DNA of 64,000 bases from Zygaena filipendulae (GCA_907165275.2 OU015674.1:3967001-4031000); one strand, 5' to 3'. Counted from the stretch's first letter, positions 34,440 through 44,762 are shown. Notes: generated by a model from the sequence alone, not told the origin. A program made the numbers and translations.

Positions 34440-34563
34440 GAATTTTCATGCGGTTTTCACCAATAGATAGAGTGATTCATGAGGAAGGTTTATATCTATA
34501 TTTTATCCTAGAATTCCCGCGGGAACTCCGAAATTACCGCGGGTGACACCGCGGGGACAGCTA
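34440..34563 (+). mobile_element. Helitron-like element (ATAGATAG module), 5'-truncated
   Basis: CGGTTTTCACCAATAGATAG, GATTCATGAGGAAGGTTTAT, CTAGAATTCCCGCGGGAACT, ATTACCGCGGGTGACACCGC and GGGGACAGCTAT. The hairpin is nearly perfect; CTAG has changed to CTAT. Confidence 0.65.
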
Positions 34564-35339
34564 TTATAAAAATGAAACACAGCAGTCGTGTGTCGAGAAT
34601 ACGTTGTGGATTCCACAATTTCAATATGTAACAAAGACATTCTATATAATATGTAATGACATAAAAAATACGTTGAATACTTAACTTCAATATGTGAAAC
34701 AATGTGTTCACACGTGCAAAGCTCGTAAAATTACCGGACAAATGTATCGAACGGAAATATATCGATGTACTCATGTATCGAATAATAAATCGGACATACC
34801 GATTTGACGGATCGGATTTCACGATTTTCTCCAAAAATTGCCGTGTTCCCTTTTGAACAACGTTCGGTATGCGAGCAAGAGGGACGGGTGTGCGCGAGTG
34901 AGCGGGACACAAGAGTCACGGATCACAATTTACTGAGTCTCGATTCCGAGTTATTGTAATGAATATGATATAAAGTACATTTTGTGAACTGTTCACTTGA
35001 AATCCATAGAGTTGAATCATCGACTGATAGGGAGCTTATCTTAACAAAGATTGTACATAAATGAATACCTATGAAAAAAGATATACCTAAAGGTTATATA
35101 AAATATACTTAACTACATAAGTACATAGTACCTATATATTCATTAAATGTTTGTCCTGGTGAATCAGAGTTCCCAGTGTTATAATCGTGAACCTTAAACT
35201 ACTGACAATAGTCATAGGTTAGTTTGAACTCTAAGATACAGTACAAAACATAATCCTCATACATACAATCATAATCCTCCTAAAACCTCAAAAACCCAGC
35301 AGTAACAGCCTACACCGCCATCACATCTAGGCTTACCAC
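34564..35339. other. Unassigned DNA
   Basis: A CpG-containing segment at 34800-34925 (GTGCGCGAGTGAGCGGGAC) is unexplained. No gene recognised. Confidence 0.3.
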
Positions 35340-35414
35340 CACCTACATCCCGTTGTGGCGGGGCGCTGGTAGGCACTAAGTTTGCGGGGGCGGAGTGTAT
35401 CCTTGCGGAACCAG
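35340..35414 (+). mobile_element. Possible Helitron-like 3' end
   Basis: GTTGTGGCGGGGCGCTGGTA and GCGGGGGCGGAGTGTATCCT, ending GCGGAACCAGCTAG then T. Only the terminus fits the family, so this is tentative. Confidence 0.3.
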
Positions 35415-35519
35415 CTAGTACAGGCTAATACTACATTGAAAACATTTTTTTTTCTTAATCCTGGATACATAATAGATATATACCAGTATGGTATCTATTA
35501 TCTTTAAACGAGCAATTCT

Positions 35520-35745
35520 TGTATATCTATATATGTATATAATCTGAATCTCGGAAACGGCTCCAACAATTTTAATGAAATTTAGTATGCAGGGGGTTTC
35601 AAGGGCGATTAATCGATCTAGCTAGGTTGCATTTTTAGAAAACGTCGTTTTATCCATGTTTTCATGCAATGAAAAATGCGTGTTAGTTTTTCTACTTTAC
35701 AACAGATGGCGCTATACACAACTCGTTGACCCAGATATATTTGTC
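35520..35745 (+). repeat. Interspersed repeat with AATCTCGGAAACGGCTCC
   Basis: ATATATGTATATAATCTGAA, CTCGGAAACGGCTCCAACAA, AATGAAATTTAGTATGCAGG, CGATTAATCGATCTAGCTAG and ACAGATGGCGCTATACACAA. I recall this segment order from other lepidopteran DNA, probably another Helitron-type 5' half. Only one copy is in the window. Confidence 0.4.
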
Positions 35746-36862
35746 AAGTACTTAAATATTAAAATTCTGTGAAATTCACTCCTAACAAACTTTTAAAGTT
35801 CGCGATGTATTCGATGCCATTGTCAGAACCATCGAAGCCTTAGCCTGAAACAGTTTATCGCTTCCCGACTGGAGGGCCAAGCTAATTATAATATCCCGTT
35901 GGTAAAGGGAGGCCAGAATTGTGAACTATGTAGAGAGATCGTAATCTTTTGATTGTGTCTGCTAAATAGCCAATTACTGAGATTTCATGCTAATAGCCGG
36001 GGTCGTTCACCTCATTATTATCATGCTAGATCACTTGTGGTGCAGTCTATGGTAGGCAAAAAATACTCGTAAGTTTGCCTATCCAAGTCTTAAGTTTTGA
36101 AGTGAAAGTCCTTTGGAGACGGTGGGGTTTTGCCTATTTCGTTCTTGAAAGAAAGAAGAAAAAAAAGGAGTTTATTGGTCCCCACATAAAAGGTACAAAA
36201 TAAGAGACGGAAAAAATAGAAATATTATGAAGGAGATAGAAGGGTGTGCATTCTTGATTCCAAATCGCTTGAGCGTCTTCGAGATTTCGCTAAGAACTTT
36301 TTGTTATTTTTTTTTATTTGTTGCTCATCATGCGTATGTACACTGATATACGTACCAATTTAAAAAATGAGATATTTACTATAAACATTGATATAACAAT
36401 ATAATTTTTTTACTTCAATGATACCTACCATAAAATTATGAAAGCTCCATAATGGTTTACAACGGGTGACTAAAATATATATGTTTTCTGTCTACGTAGG
36501 GAGCAGGTATAGCGCTGTGTGATTATGTCCAAAAATTACTCCCTCTGTATGCATCGAACTTTAAACTTTTTAGTGTGACAATACCTACTTGTGATTGTAA
36601 TCTTATTATATGTTTTGCAACAATTAAGCATAGTTAATAGCACTCAATATTGTTAGTGACTTGTACAGTTGGCATCATATTACCCATTAGGTAACCCGCG
36701 ACCACTATAATATTTAAGTACCTGGTCAAAATAAATCCGAGATTAACCTAGAAATGCGGCATCAGCTTCATCTAATCCGACATGTTGATTTTGCGTTGCG
36801 AAAATACTAACATGATTACACAAACAAGAAATACACGCAACTCCGCATATCTTATTTATTAA
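35746..36862. other. Unassigned DNA
   Basis: No supported gene. GAAAGAAAGAAGAAAAAAAAG at about 36148 with AGGAGTTTATTGGTCCCC may be a reversed LINE tail. Confidence 0.3.
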
Positions 36863-36865
36863 TTA

Positions 36866-37440
36866 GGGTTGCCACCCGTACTATAATATACAACTAATAT
36901 TATAAACGCGAAAGTTAAGTATGTATCGATGGATGGATGGATGGATGGATGGATGGATGGATGGATGTTTGTTACTATTTTACGCAAAAACTACCGAATG
37001 GATTTAAATGAAACTTTAAAATAATATAGCTAATACATCAGATTAACACATAGGGTACTTTTTATCCCGGAATTCCCGCGGGAACTCTGAAATTAACGCG
37101 GGTGAAACCGCGGGGCACAACTAATATACAATAAGTATCGTACTATATTTCAGTCAATTGTACTTATTATAGAAAACTAATATATTACGAAAAATACTAC
37201 ATTTTATCCCAAATTGAACTGTTATGTTAACTGTGTCTGGAACGCACCCGTAGCGCAGCACGGGGAATTTCAGAACGAAACGTATTCTCGGCAACAAAAC
37301 GTCAACTGGCAAACTAGGAATAACTTAATGATTAAACTTCTATGTACTTTTTACCCCTGCATTTCCCAAAAGTACTATATTTTTGCAGCTTTTTTCGCAA
37401 AAATACCTACTACATATATTTATAAAAAAGGTGGCAACCC
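36866..37440. mobile_element. TIR element L with TTA duplication
   Basis: GGGTTGCCACC at the left and GGTGGCAACCC at the right. TTA lies immediately outside both ends (36863-36865, 37441-37443), fitting PIF/Harbinger. A Helitron (36892-37124) is nested inside; without it the element is about 340 bp. The reading frame over its right half has no transposase features. Confidence 0.6.
36892..37124 (+). mobile_element. Helitron-like element (GGAT subtype), nested
   Basis: ACTAATATTATAAACGCGAA, a (GATG)n tract of about ten units at 36928-36967, TACTATTTTACGCAAAAACT, ATCAGATTAACACATAGGG, GGAATTCCCGCGGGAACTC and GGTGAAACCGCGGGGCACAA, ending CTAA instead of CTAG. The hairpin is almost perfect. Confidence 0.75.
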
Positions 37441-37513
37441 TTAGGTAAAATCGCCGACATCAGCTTTAAATGAGTTTAATAATATCAAATTATGTGTGTC
37501 TGTGTGTTCCGCT

Positions 37514-37656
37514 ATAAAAAACTAAGGAACGTTAAGTCGTGTCACGTGGTCACGTGAACTTTTGATTGGATAATTTTAATTGACAACGTAAATTGTCGAT
37601 TAGTTCCTTAGTTTTGTATGGCGTTAACGATCATAGACTGTCAACTTGGCTTAGGG
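37514..37656 (-). mobile_element. Family J repeat with inverted arms
   Basis: AAAACTAAGGAAC at 37519 and GTTCCTTAGTTTT at 37602 form an inverted pair around TCACGTGGTCACGTGA. Past the right arm, GATCATAGACTGTCAACTTG matches the fragment at 700-752. Class unknown; 3' boundary approximate. Confidence 0.45.
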
Positions 37657-38304
37657 AGCAGCACTCACTATCGTGACTACGTACAAACTTTATCCCACAT
37701 CTATATGATAACATTAGAAAGAGGAAATCTTTCTGAGATTAGAAGCACACATTTATATACCAAGACTGGCAAATAGGACATCATACGCTACTTCAAGAGT
37801 TCCGCAAACGCTTTGAGAAATCCCCGCAAACGCTTTGAGAAATCCCTTAAACATCTATTTAACAGCGCATTATCTTAGCCCCGTGCAGTAGGTATCTCTT
37901 ATCACACGCTATCTAACACTTAAAAACTACATAGAAATCGTTTCAGCAACCTACCATACACACTTATTCAACGAGAGATTCCCATTGCATTAGTTTTGTG
38001 CTGATCGTAAGATGCTGCCATTTAAGGCGTACTAAGATTAGATTCGCTATACGAGTTGTGATTTGTGAACTTTACATAATGCCTTATTTAGTTTAATGGT
38101 ATCATAAAGTTATTTGAAAGTTTAATCCCTTGGTAAGCAAACTCTGCGACTGGGCGAAGTTGTTCTTGAGTTTAGTTAAGCTTGGAGCAGATTTCCGTTA
38201 CAGGAATCCATTTATTTCACAATGTCAAATAGCTTGAATGCTATTTAGATTCTTATATCAGTCAAATTATCACTCATACCATTTTACTTTTCGTTTAAGA
38301 GGCT
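37657..38304. other. Unassigned DNA
   Basis: A short direct duplication lies at 37802-37845 (CCGCAAACGCTTTGAGAAAT twice). No gene recognised. Confidence 0.4.
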
Positions 38305-38388
38305 GGGCGTTTGACCATGGTTCATAGTGACGGTGTTGTCGAAGATTGTAAAGACATCTAGTCCGGAATGGGAACTGACTGACCTCAT
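38305..38388 (+). repeat. Family G repeat fragment
   Basis: GTTTGACCATGGTTCATAGT, GAAGATTGTAAAGACATCTA and GGAATGGGAACTGACT match the segment at 54799-54880 in order and orientation, with moderate divergence. Confidence 0.4.
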
Positions 38389-38419
38389 TTGAAAGCCAGT
38401 TCTTAGAGCAGACCAGGGG

Positions 38420-38643
38420 GGCTATTATGTAACTTTTGTTTCTATCATTTTTCAGTTGCAATCAAAAACATAGTGGTTTTGCGATTACAATATGCACGTT
38501 TTGACACCTACAATATCTAGCAATCAGCCAAAATAAACATATTTCAAAAGTTGTAACTGTCTAAACATGATTAATTAATCACAAAATCGCTATTTTTCAG
38601 ATTGAAACTGAAATATGATAGCAACAAAAGTTACATAATTGCC
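38420..38643. mobile_element. TIR element F
   Basis: The left end GGCTATTATGTAACTTTTGT and the right end ACAAAAGTTACATAATTGCC are inverted repeats. They continue inward with CTATCATTTTTCAGTT and AACTGAAATATGATAG, giving about 40 bp of imperfect inverted repeat on a 224-bp element. No target duplication was certain; CAGG is a possibility. Confidence 0.6.
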
Positions 38644-39189
38644 GTGCAGGTTCAATTTTAATTGAAACAACTTTGAAATAATGAAGAAAATCAGATTTTT
38701 TAAACACAAACACATTTTTTTTTACATTTGTTCGACAGTCCAGTATAGGAATAACTCGTAGGTTTTAACTAGTATTACTAATTTACCATCAATTTATCAA
38801 TTAAAATCGCGGGCGCAATTATTTCACTAAACTTTACAAAACCTCTTATATCTCGCAAACTAAATACCGAAAATTGGACGCCCACATTTATGTATGTATA
38901 TTTTATCTAGCTTTTAATTAAAAGCAAACTTAAATGCTAGTATTAATAGTTCAGCGTAATATGTCAAAGCTATAATCACTAGCTACTGATAATATGTGGA
39001 ATTATAAATTAAACAACAAGGAAGGTATATATAACACAAGTTTCAGCTTTTCTAAAGGCCTTTATATACGAGACTTACGGCATATTTTACCGTGCAAAGT
39101 TATCAGCTAATTCTAATAGTGTGGTATGTGCCAACATTTACACCATCCCGGGTCATAATGTCACAACGGTATCATTAAAAGCGAACAAG
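38644..39189. other. Unassigned A+T-rich DNA
   Basis: No gene or repeat recognised. Confidence 0.35.
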
Positions 39190-39300
39190 TATATTTACTG
39201 CCCCGTCTCGGCGATAAACTGAGCCGATAGTCGGTAATACCTGCGCGGGAATCGAATCCGCTCTTTCGTAATCTCATGCCGATATATTATCGCCGACGTG
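39190..39300 (-). repeat. tRNA-like/SINE-like segment
   Basis: On the minus strand GCATGAGATTACGAAAGAGC precedes GGATTCGATTCCCGCG, which resembles a polymerase III B box (GGTTCGANTCC). CCGACTATCGGCTCAGTTTA follows and can form a short stem. No acceptor stem or anticodon arm was convincing, so this is not called a tRNA. Confidence 0.25.
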
Positions 39301-39373
39301 AAATCTGAATTTGTGGCGTCATTACCCCGCGAGTGTATCCAATGCGTACTTTCGTAATGTCAACTTAACGTAA

Positions 39374-39556
39374 TTAGGTGTACAAAATTATGCCTGTACC
39401 TACTGACTGGTTCGCATTCACTCGAAAACATTTTGTACCAGGGTGATAAGTATCTACAAATTCTTTCTGAGTGCCAAATTTCATCTTAATACGTTTACCC
39501 GTATATGGATTGTGGACGCTTGAATCACAAACATTGAAACTTTCACTTACACCTAA
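39374..39556 (-). other. Orphan exon-like open segment
   Basis: An open minus-strand frame with a varied, non-repetitive composition, including the peptide strings VCDSSVHNPYTGKRIK and KEFVDTYHPGTKCFRVN. A possible acceptor (TTATTATTAG) lies just upstream and a possible donor (GTAGGT) after AACCAGTCA. The N-terminal residues of the longer frame come from the family D end at 39564 and are not part of it. I do not recognise the peptide. It could be an isolated exon, a pseudo-exon or chance. Confidence 0.2.
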
Positions 39557-39563
39557 TAATAAT

Positions 39564-39807
39564 TGGACATAGATAAGCAATAGTGTGTTAACCCACACTG
39601 GAGAAATTTTGAGTAGATTAAAGTTTTAAAATTATAGCGCCATTTTGTGTCAACATTTTTTATGTTCAATATTTAGTTACATATTTAAACAATGTAATGT
39701 TTTTTAATTTAACACATAATTAAAAAACGTTCTCTAAATCTCAATAAATCGTTCTGAATCAATAACTTCGTTTTGTGGCTTAACATGTTATTGCTTATCT
39801 GCGTCCA
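39564..39807 (-). mobile_element. Family D TIR element, copy 2
   Basis: TGGACATAGATAAGCAATAG with TGTGTTAACCCACACTGG at the left; GTGGCTTAACATGTTATTGC with TTATCTGCGTCCA at the right. Middle landmarks TATAGCGCCATTTTGTGTC and AATAAATCGTTCTGAATCA match the longer copy at 61994-62675. Confidence 0.75.
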
Positions 39808-40480
39808 ATTAATTGACACAAAGAAACTGCTATGAACGGCGATGGCTGATATCTTTCTTAGGAGCGCCAAAATACCTATGCACAAGCAGGAGATACTATA
39901 GACACTCTTTACGTACAGATACCTATTGCAAAAGCAAACATCTGAAAATAAAAAATAAACAAGTTGACTGTACCTACTTATTTACCGTAATTTATTTATA
40001 GTAACAATACACAGGTACCTAAAGATAGTTAACAATATTTATTTATATTTGAAAAGCTTTGGAGCGACCTTTTAATTTTACAATTCAATGAACATTGACA
40101 AATCGAGTGACTCAACGTCTAAATTGATTAAAATAAACTGTTACGCAGAGTAAAACTATAAACTTAATTAAATTATAGATTTTTTAAGGGAATCCAAAAA
40201 TCTACTCTTGTAAATCCGCGAGCTCTAGTAATAAGTATTAAGTACTAAATAGTATTGCTCATACCAACTTACTGTGTTTACCATTTAAATAACATTAGTA
40301 GCTGATCATAATAAATTTGCTCTATATGGTATTGTAGCTAAATAAGGCGATTGAATTCGATGTTTGGACAAGACAATATTAATTATTATGTTTGGTTCGC
40401 GGCGGTTTCTCAATTATACCTACTCTAAACATAAACACACCATTTGACAGATGTTGCTCAATTCTAAATACTATATTATA
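39808..40480. other. Unassigned A+T-rich DNA
   Basis: No gene or repeat recognised before the LINE-like 3' end upstream of the ATTCT tract. Confidence 0.35.
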
Positions 40481-40640
40481 GTAACTACATTCTGCCTATT
40501 ATACATTTTTATTATTTTTATAATCATTGACATTCTTATTATGATACTTTTATTATTATTATTTTATTATTGACGATCATATTATCCTCTGACATTTTTA
40601 TTAGTAATATAAGTATGAAATTGATAATGTGAAATAAATG
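40481..40640 (+). mobile_element. LINE/SINE-like 3' end preceding the ATTCT tract
   Basis: TTATTATTATTATTTTATTA and ATTAGTAATATAAGTATGAA followed by GAAATAAATG directly before the pentamer array. As in the copies at 785-898 and 41724-41935, an AATAAA-type signal joins an ATTCT tail. The 5' limit is uncertain. Confidence 0.45.
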
Positions 40641-40830
40641 ATTCTATTCTATTCTATTCTATTCTATTCTATTCTATTCTATTCTATTCTATTCTATTCT
40701 ATTCTATTCTATTCTATTCTATTCTATTCTATTCTATTCTATTCTATTCTATTCTATTCTATTCTATTCTATTCTATTCTATTCTATTCTATTCTATTCT
40801 ATTCTATTCTATTCTATTCTATTCTATTCT
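40641..40830 (+). repeat. Perfect (ATTCT)38 pentanucleotide array
   Basis: 190 bp of uninterrupted ATTCT units, 38 copies with no visible mismatch. Because the unit is five bases, frames read as a repeated ILFYS pentapeptide; this is not a protein. It follows a LINE-like 3' end and most likely grew from its tail. Confidence 0.95.
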
Positions 40831-41723
40831 TATAATACGTTATAGTAATATAGATGGCAAATAACTAGTAGTTAGATAAATACTTCATATATTATATCTG
40901 GACAGTAATTATTATGATGTTTGGACATTATCATACAACGCCTCCTGGTTCCATACTAAGCAGACCTAGTACCAGACAACTGCAAAAAAAAATATATTCT
41001 TTTCTCTATCAGTTTTGTCTCCACTAACTCTCTTGTTTCGTTTTACCACTTTTACCATTAATATCTAGAATAATTAAATTTTATTATTTAGTCTGTATTG
41101 CTAGTCAAACTAATCCAACACTATTCAGTTTGAATACATCCTGATGTTTAGCTTTTTATCCAGTTTGAGTCCACCTGCCTTTTTATGTAATGTATTTACA
41201 TAGACTTTACATAAAATACCTAGCTATCAATCGACGTAAACTTAGTTGACATTTTGATAACAATCCAAGAATTGCAAAATCACAAAACAAGTTACTCCGT
41301 CTCACTTGTTCCTTATCAATTATCGCACAGTAAAAAGAGATAGAAGGACAAAGACACCGTTCATTTTCGCAACCTGCGCGTGAGTCGATGTGTACTGGCG
41401 ATATAGTGCCGAGCACCGGCGAGGCGGCGCGGCGCGCAATTGTAATGCAAAACCGGTCGTTAGTTAAATGCGGTTAAAATATGTCTTGATTGACATCTGT
41501 CTACCTTCCACATGTCGCCGCGTAATGATACGGTGCGTCTAATGAGCGAATCATTGCACGCAACAGATGCGTCTGCGCTGCCACCGGTAATACTGATTTG
41601 GAATCGGAACTGCGAATTATCTATTCTTTTTTGTTTTGTTAAAAATTAGTGAAATATTTAAAAAAAAATTAAACACTATTAGCTATTTAGCTCCGATATT
41701 GCCTAGTTCGATTAATTCTTTCA
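40831..41723. other. Unassigned DNA
   Basis: A G+C-rich patch at 41395-41460 (CCGGCGAGGCGGCGCGGCGCG) could be a promoter remnant. No gene recognised. Confidence 0.35.
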
Positions 41724-41935
41724 GATAGAATAGAATAGAATATTTTTAGTGCACAACAGACACACACATACAAAGCAAGTTGACAAAAATAGTTTACAGT
41801 GATTTTTTTTTACAACTTATAAACCTAAATATAAATTTGTATTGGTCGCAGTGTGTCTCTGCTGCTGCAAATGGCAGCTGACTCAGCATAGTACTTATGC
41901 TGAGGATGGGAACCCTCAGATCTTTCGAAGAAATG
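41724..41935 (-). mobile_element. LINE 3' end with (ATTCT)n tail, reversed
   Basis: In plus orientation GATAGAATAGAATAGAATAT starts the unit. Reversed, the tail follows GTCTGTTGTGCACTAAAAAT. Farther upstream, CTCAGCATAGTACTTATGCTGAG forms a strong hairpin, as in structured LINE 3' UTRs. 5'-truncated, no coding part. Confidence 0.55.
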
Positions 41936-43043
41936 CAATTTTATTAAAAAAAGGCAGAAAGTTTAAATAAGTCCATGATAACTATTAAAAATAAACGTAT
42001 ATTATTTATCGAATAAGATTAACAGCTAGTAGTCGTGAGCATTACTAAACTTCAATAGGCACTAAGTAGTGTTAAGCTAGTGTAGCTAGGCGTGCATTGA
42101 AATATGTTCATTAAAATTACTATATGGAGATAACAATACAACTCACAAATCATTAGTTCGAGCTTGAGCTGTTACTAATTTATCAAATAATAATAGCTTT
42201 AATTATTAAAGATCAAGGAATTCTGAACAATAATTTTAACCGTAACGATGGCATAACCTACAGACAAAATACTGGTGTTGTCGGCATATTGTATAGTTCG
42301 TCCGTTTACAAGGCCTCGGGCGAATCGGAGAAGATTAAAGAGTCGAATTAAACAGGGCAAGTTCTGATAGATACCGACTAGTTTTGGAAAACGAATCACC
42401 AGGGAAAGTGACTTGTCATGGAAATAAACCAAATACTACCAAAAAAAAACTGATCGCCCAGCTATATCGAAGTCAAATAGTAAAATTTGACTTTGTTGTG
42501 GTCACATTTAAAATCTAACCTAGCACGTCAGAATAGATACTCAAATGAATGTTCTCATTTCTCAACACAAAACAGCTCAGCTGTTTCTGTCCTCAAAAAT
42601 TTACCAAACGCCGTCTATTTGTATATACGTAAGAACAATATCATACAATTCGCCTGCAACATAGATACCCACACCTGTAGCTATCATTTCTAAATTACAA
42701 ATGAAATTGAACCATATTGTTAAAATGTTAAAGTAAAAAATTTTGATCTTCCTAACGCAAACGTTTAAGTTTGCTGTACACAAAATATACGCAAGCTTTG
42801 TCCCTATAGTAAGTCTATAAGTACACGATTAATAGTTCGAAAACAAATTAGCAATAAATTAACGTTAACGTATCGACTAAAGTTAAATTTCAACTGCAGA
42901 GCCGTAGGGCAGGTATGTGTAATCTTATAGCATTCTATACAACATAGTTAAGTCTAAGACTTAGATAATGTTGAAACTTTTACCTACTCATATAAACAGT
43001 AATGTAATTTAGCCCACCTGGCTTTGTTACATGGCCGCTTGGC
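41936..43043. other. Unassigned A+T-rich DNA
   Basis: No supported gene or repeat recognised up to the LINE target duplication. Confidence 0.35.
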
Positions 43044-43155
43044 TAGGTAATGGTTTTTTTTTTTTTTTTTTTTAAATCATTTATTTTAGTGAGGCTTTTT
43101 ACGCTCATGCGCCAAGCCAGCCTCGTAATGTGTTACATTTTTTAATATAAAACTA

Positions 43156-43257
43156 CTAATACAATAATTGAAATTCATTAATTTTAGGACATAAGCTATT
43201 TGCATTCCACTGTAAAATATTCGTTATTCTAGTTTGCTTATTAAAATTACGAGCCAT
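43156..43257 (-). pseudogene. LINE ORF2 start, almost entirely deleted
   Basis: ATG at 43257-43255 overlaps the ORF1 stop. The 33-residue frame contains ITNILQWNANSLCPKINEF, which looks like the opening strand of the APE-type endonuclease that begins LINE ORF2 (WN.NSL). It ends at a TAG (43156-43158), followed directly by the 3' UTR. The rest of the endonuclease and all of the reverse transcriptase are missing. This copy cannot mobilise itself and would need enzymes supplied in trans. Confidence 0.65.
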
Positions 43258-44056
43258 CCTTAATGTATCCAAGTACCTCCATCAAAACATCCATGTTCAA
43301 AAAACTCATGATAAAATTCTTTATTTCCGAAACCACGTATTTCAAAATAAATGTAAATTTGTCCCCAATATCGTTATTCGAAATGAAAACTTCTTTCAGT
43401 TTGCCCAACAACTTCCTGAAACTAAAATATTCAATTTTTGAAGATTTATTTCCAGCCGACTTACTCACAAACTCGTACTTATTTTTCTGTAAAAATTCAG
43501 ATGTAACCTCCTCCTGAATTTCACGACCAGCCTTCTTTCGTTTACTCTTTATAGTTTTGAACTTACTTTTTGGTTTCTTCGTAAGCACTGAAACTTTGTG
43601 TGAATTCAAAATTGGTGATATTCTATCTTCACACTTATCTTCCTCGCTATTCGAACACTCATTCAACCATAAATTATTTTTGACCACATCTGAATAACTT
43701 CTTGCTGCAATTGTATTGGCCTTAACTGATTCGTCAATAGTGAATAAATTCGGACTCACCACAGCATTTTTACTCTCTCTAATTTTAGCTAGAGCCATTT
43801 TATATGTGCAATTATGCTTACTCATCATATCTCTTATTTCTTTTTCACGTAAAAATGCAGGACACTTGCTCTTAATCATAGACATATGATCTCCTTTACA
43901 ATTTATACATTTAAATTGAACTGTCTCGCAATTTTCATGTTCGCCGCCACATTTCGGACATATATGTTTCTTAATTGGACAAAAAGCTTTAATATGTCCA
44001 AATCTCCAACAATTTGAACATTGAGTGACGGGAAAATTAAACGGTAATACCTTCAT
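43247..44056 (-). CDS. LINE ORF1, zinc-knuckle C-terminal part
   Basis: A 269-residue frame from the first Met at 44056. The frame is open back to the shift near 44149, so the Met is internal to the ancestral protein. Three CCHC-type knuckles are visible: C13-C16-H21-C26 (CSNCWRFGHIKAFC), C33-C36-H40-C43 (CPKCGGEHENC) and C50-C53-H57-C65 (CINCKGDHMSMIKSKC). Three knuckles in a row are typical of Jockey/I-group gag proteins and bind nucleic acid. The C-terminal 150 residues are lysine-rich without a domain I recognise. It stops at 43247-43249, 11 bases into the ORF2 start, as expected for a compact LINE. Confidence 0.8.
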   Translation of the reverse strand: MKVLPFNFPVTQCSNCWRFGHIKAFCPIKKHICPKCGGEHENCETVQFKCINCKGDHMSMIKSKCPAFLREKEIRDMMSKHNCTYKMALAKIRESKNAVVSPNLFTIDESVKANTIAARSYSDVVKNNLWLNECSNSEEDKCEDRISPILNSHKVSVLTKKPKSKFKTIKSKRKKAGREIQEEVTSEFLQKNKYEFVSKSAGNKSSKIEYFSFRKLLGKLKEVFISNNDIGDKFTFILKYVVSEIKNFIMSFLNMDVLMEVLGYIKDGS

Positions 44057-44141
44057 TCGTATGCCATATGTATAAACATATGGAGGTATAACAGGACCTT
44101 TAAAACATATGCGAATACTTCCACTCTTAATCCATTTGCCT

Positions 44142-44762
44142 TCAACATCTCAAACGCTTGACAGACAAAATCTCCAAATCACATTCTAAGATATTCTTAA
44201 TATTCTCATCATCCAAATCGAGGTCCACGTCTTTGACTAAACCATAAGAAACGTTTACTTCATTTGTTTTCTTACAGAACCAACCTTTTTTTCTAAAAGC
44301 TTCACACGACAACATTCTATCCGCAGAATCATTGGTTTTAAACCTTATTAAAATTTTAAAAGGACTTTTGTAAAGTACCTTTACAATATCTGGAATTTTC
44401 TCGTTATGCAAAAGTTTCCCAAGAGCAATCTGTTTTGGAAGGATCTCTTTTGCAGTAATGGACACCTCTACATATTCTGAATCAATCGGATATGTCTTTC
44501 CTAGAGCTTGAGGGTGTCCAGATGGTGGGGTCATAATTTTAGCCTTCTTACCTCGCTTATCAACCTTAGTAAAATTGCCGTCCTCTATATCATCATCTGG
44601 ACTAGACTCGTTCCTAGCCCTTTTATAGGAATTTCTCAACGAACTATCATTTTCATCCCAATCCAAATCAGAAATATCATTATTATGTACCAAAGCACGC
44701 AAAGTCACGACACTAGAATGACGGCTGCTACCGTCCTCATCATCGCAACCGCTTTCCATCAC
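44142..44762 (-). CDS. LINE ORF1 (gag-like), N-terminal part before a frameshift
   Basis: A 206-residue frame beginning MMESGCDDEDG. Residues 1-75 are acidic and serine-rich with a basic patch (VDKRGKKAKIM), suggesting a disordered RNA-binding arm. Residues about 85-175, with YVEVSITAKEILPKQ, ILIRFKTNDSADRM and FRKKGWFCKK, fit the RRM-like region usual before the knuckles in insect LINE gag proteins. The frame ends after SVKRLRC at TGA (44142-44144). The next part of the same protein continues in another frame from the same place, so one extra base near 44149 has broken the gene. The true start is likely this ATG, about 250 bp from the element 5' end. In a working element the product would coat LINE RNA; here it would be truncated. 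Confidence 0.75.
   Translation of the reverse strand: MMESGCDDEDGSSRHSSVVTLRALVHNNDISDLDWDENDSSLRNSYKRARNESSPDDDIEDGNFTKVDKRGKKAKIMTPPSGHPQALGKTYPIDSEYVEVSITAKEILPKQIALGKLLHNEKIPDIVKVLYKSPFKILIRFKTNDSADRMLSCEAFRKKGWFCKKTNEVNVSYGLVKDVDLDLDDENIKNILECDLEILSVKRLRC

Noticed and set aside
34508..34919. Minus-strand frames of 134 and 62 codons
   Set aside because: They overlap each other and a Helitron hairpin. The composition reflects the repeat and its CpG-containing flank; no motif.
36926..36968. (GATG)n tract as an independent microsatellite
   Set aside because: It is the variable internal tract of the GGAT-type Helitron, seen at the same place in other copies.
40638..40835. A 65-residue frame made of repeated ILFYS
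   Set aside because: It is the translation of the ATTCT array; a five-base unit reads as a five-residue repeat in any frame without a stop.
43263..43517. Plus-strand frame of 84 codons
   Set aside because: It is antisense to the LINE ORF1, which is clearly coding on the minus strand.
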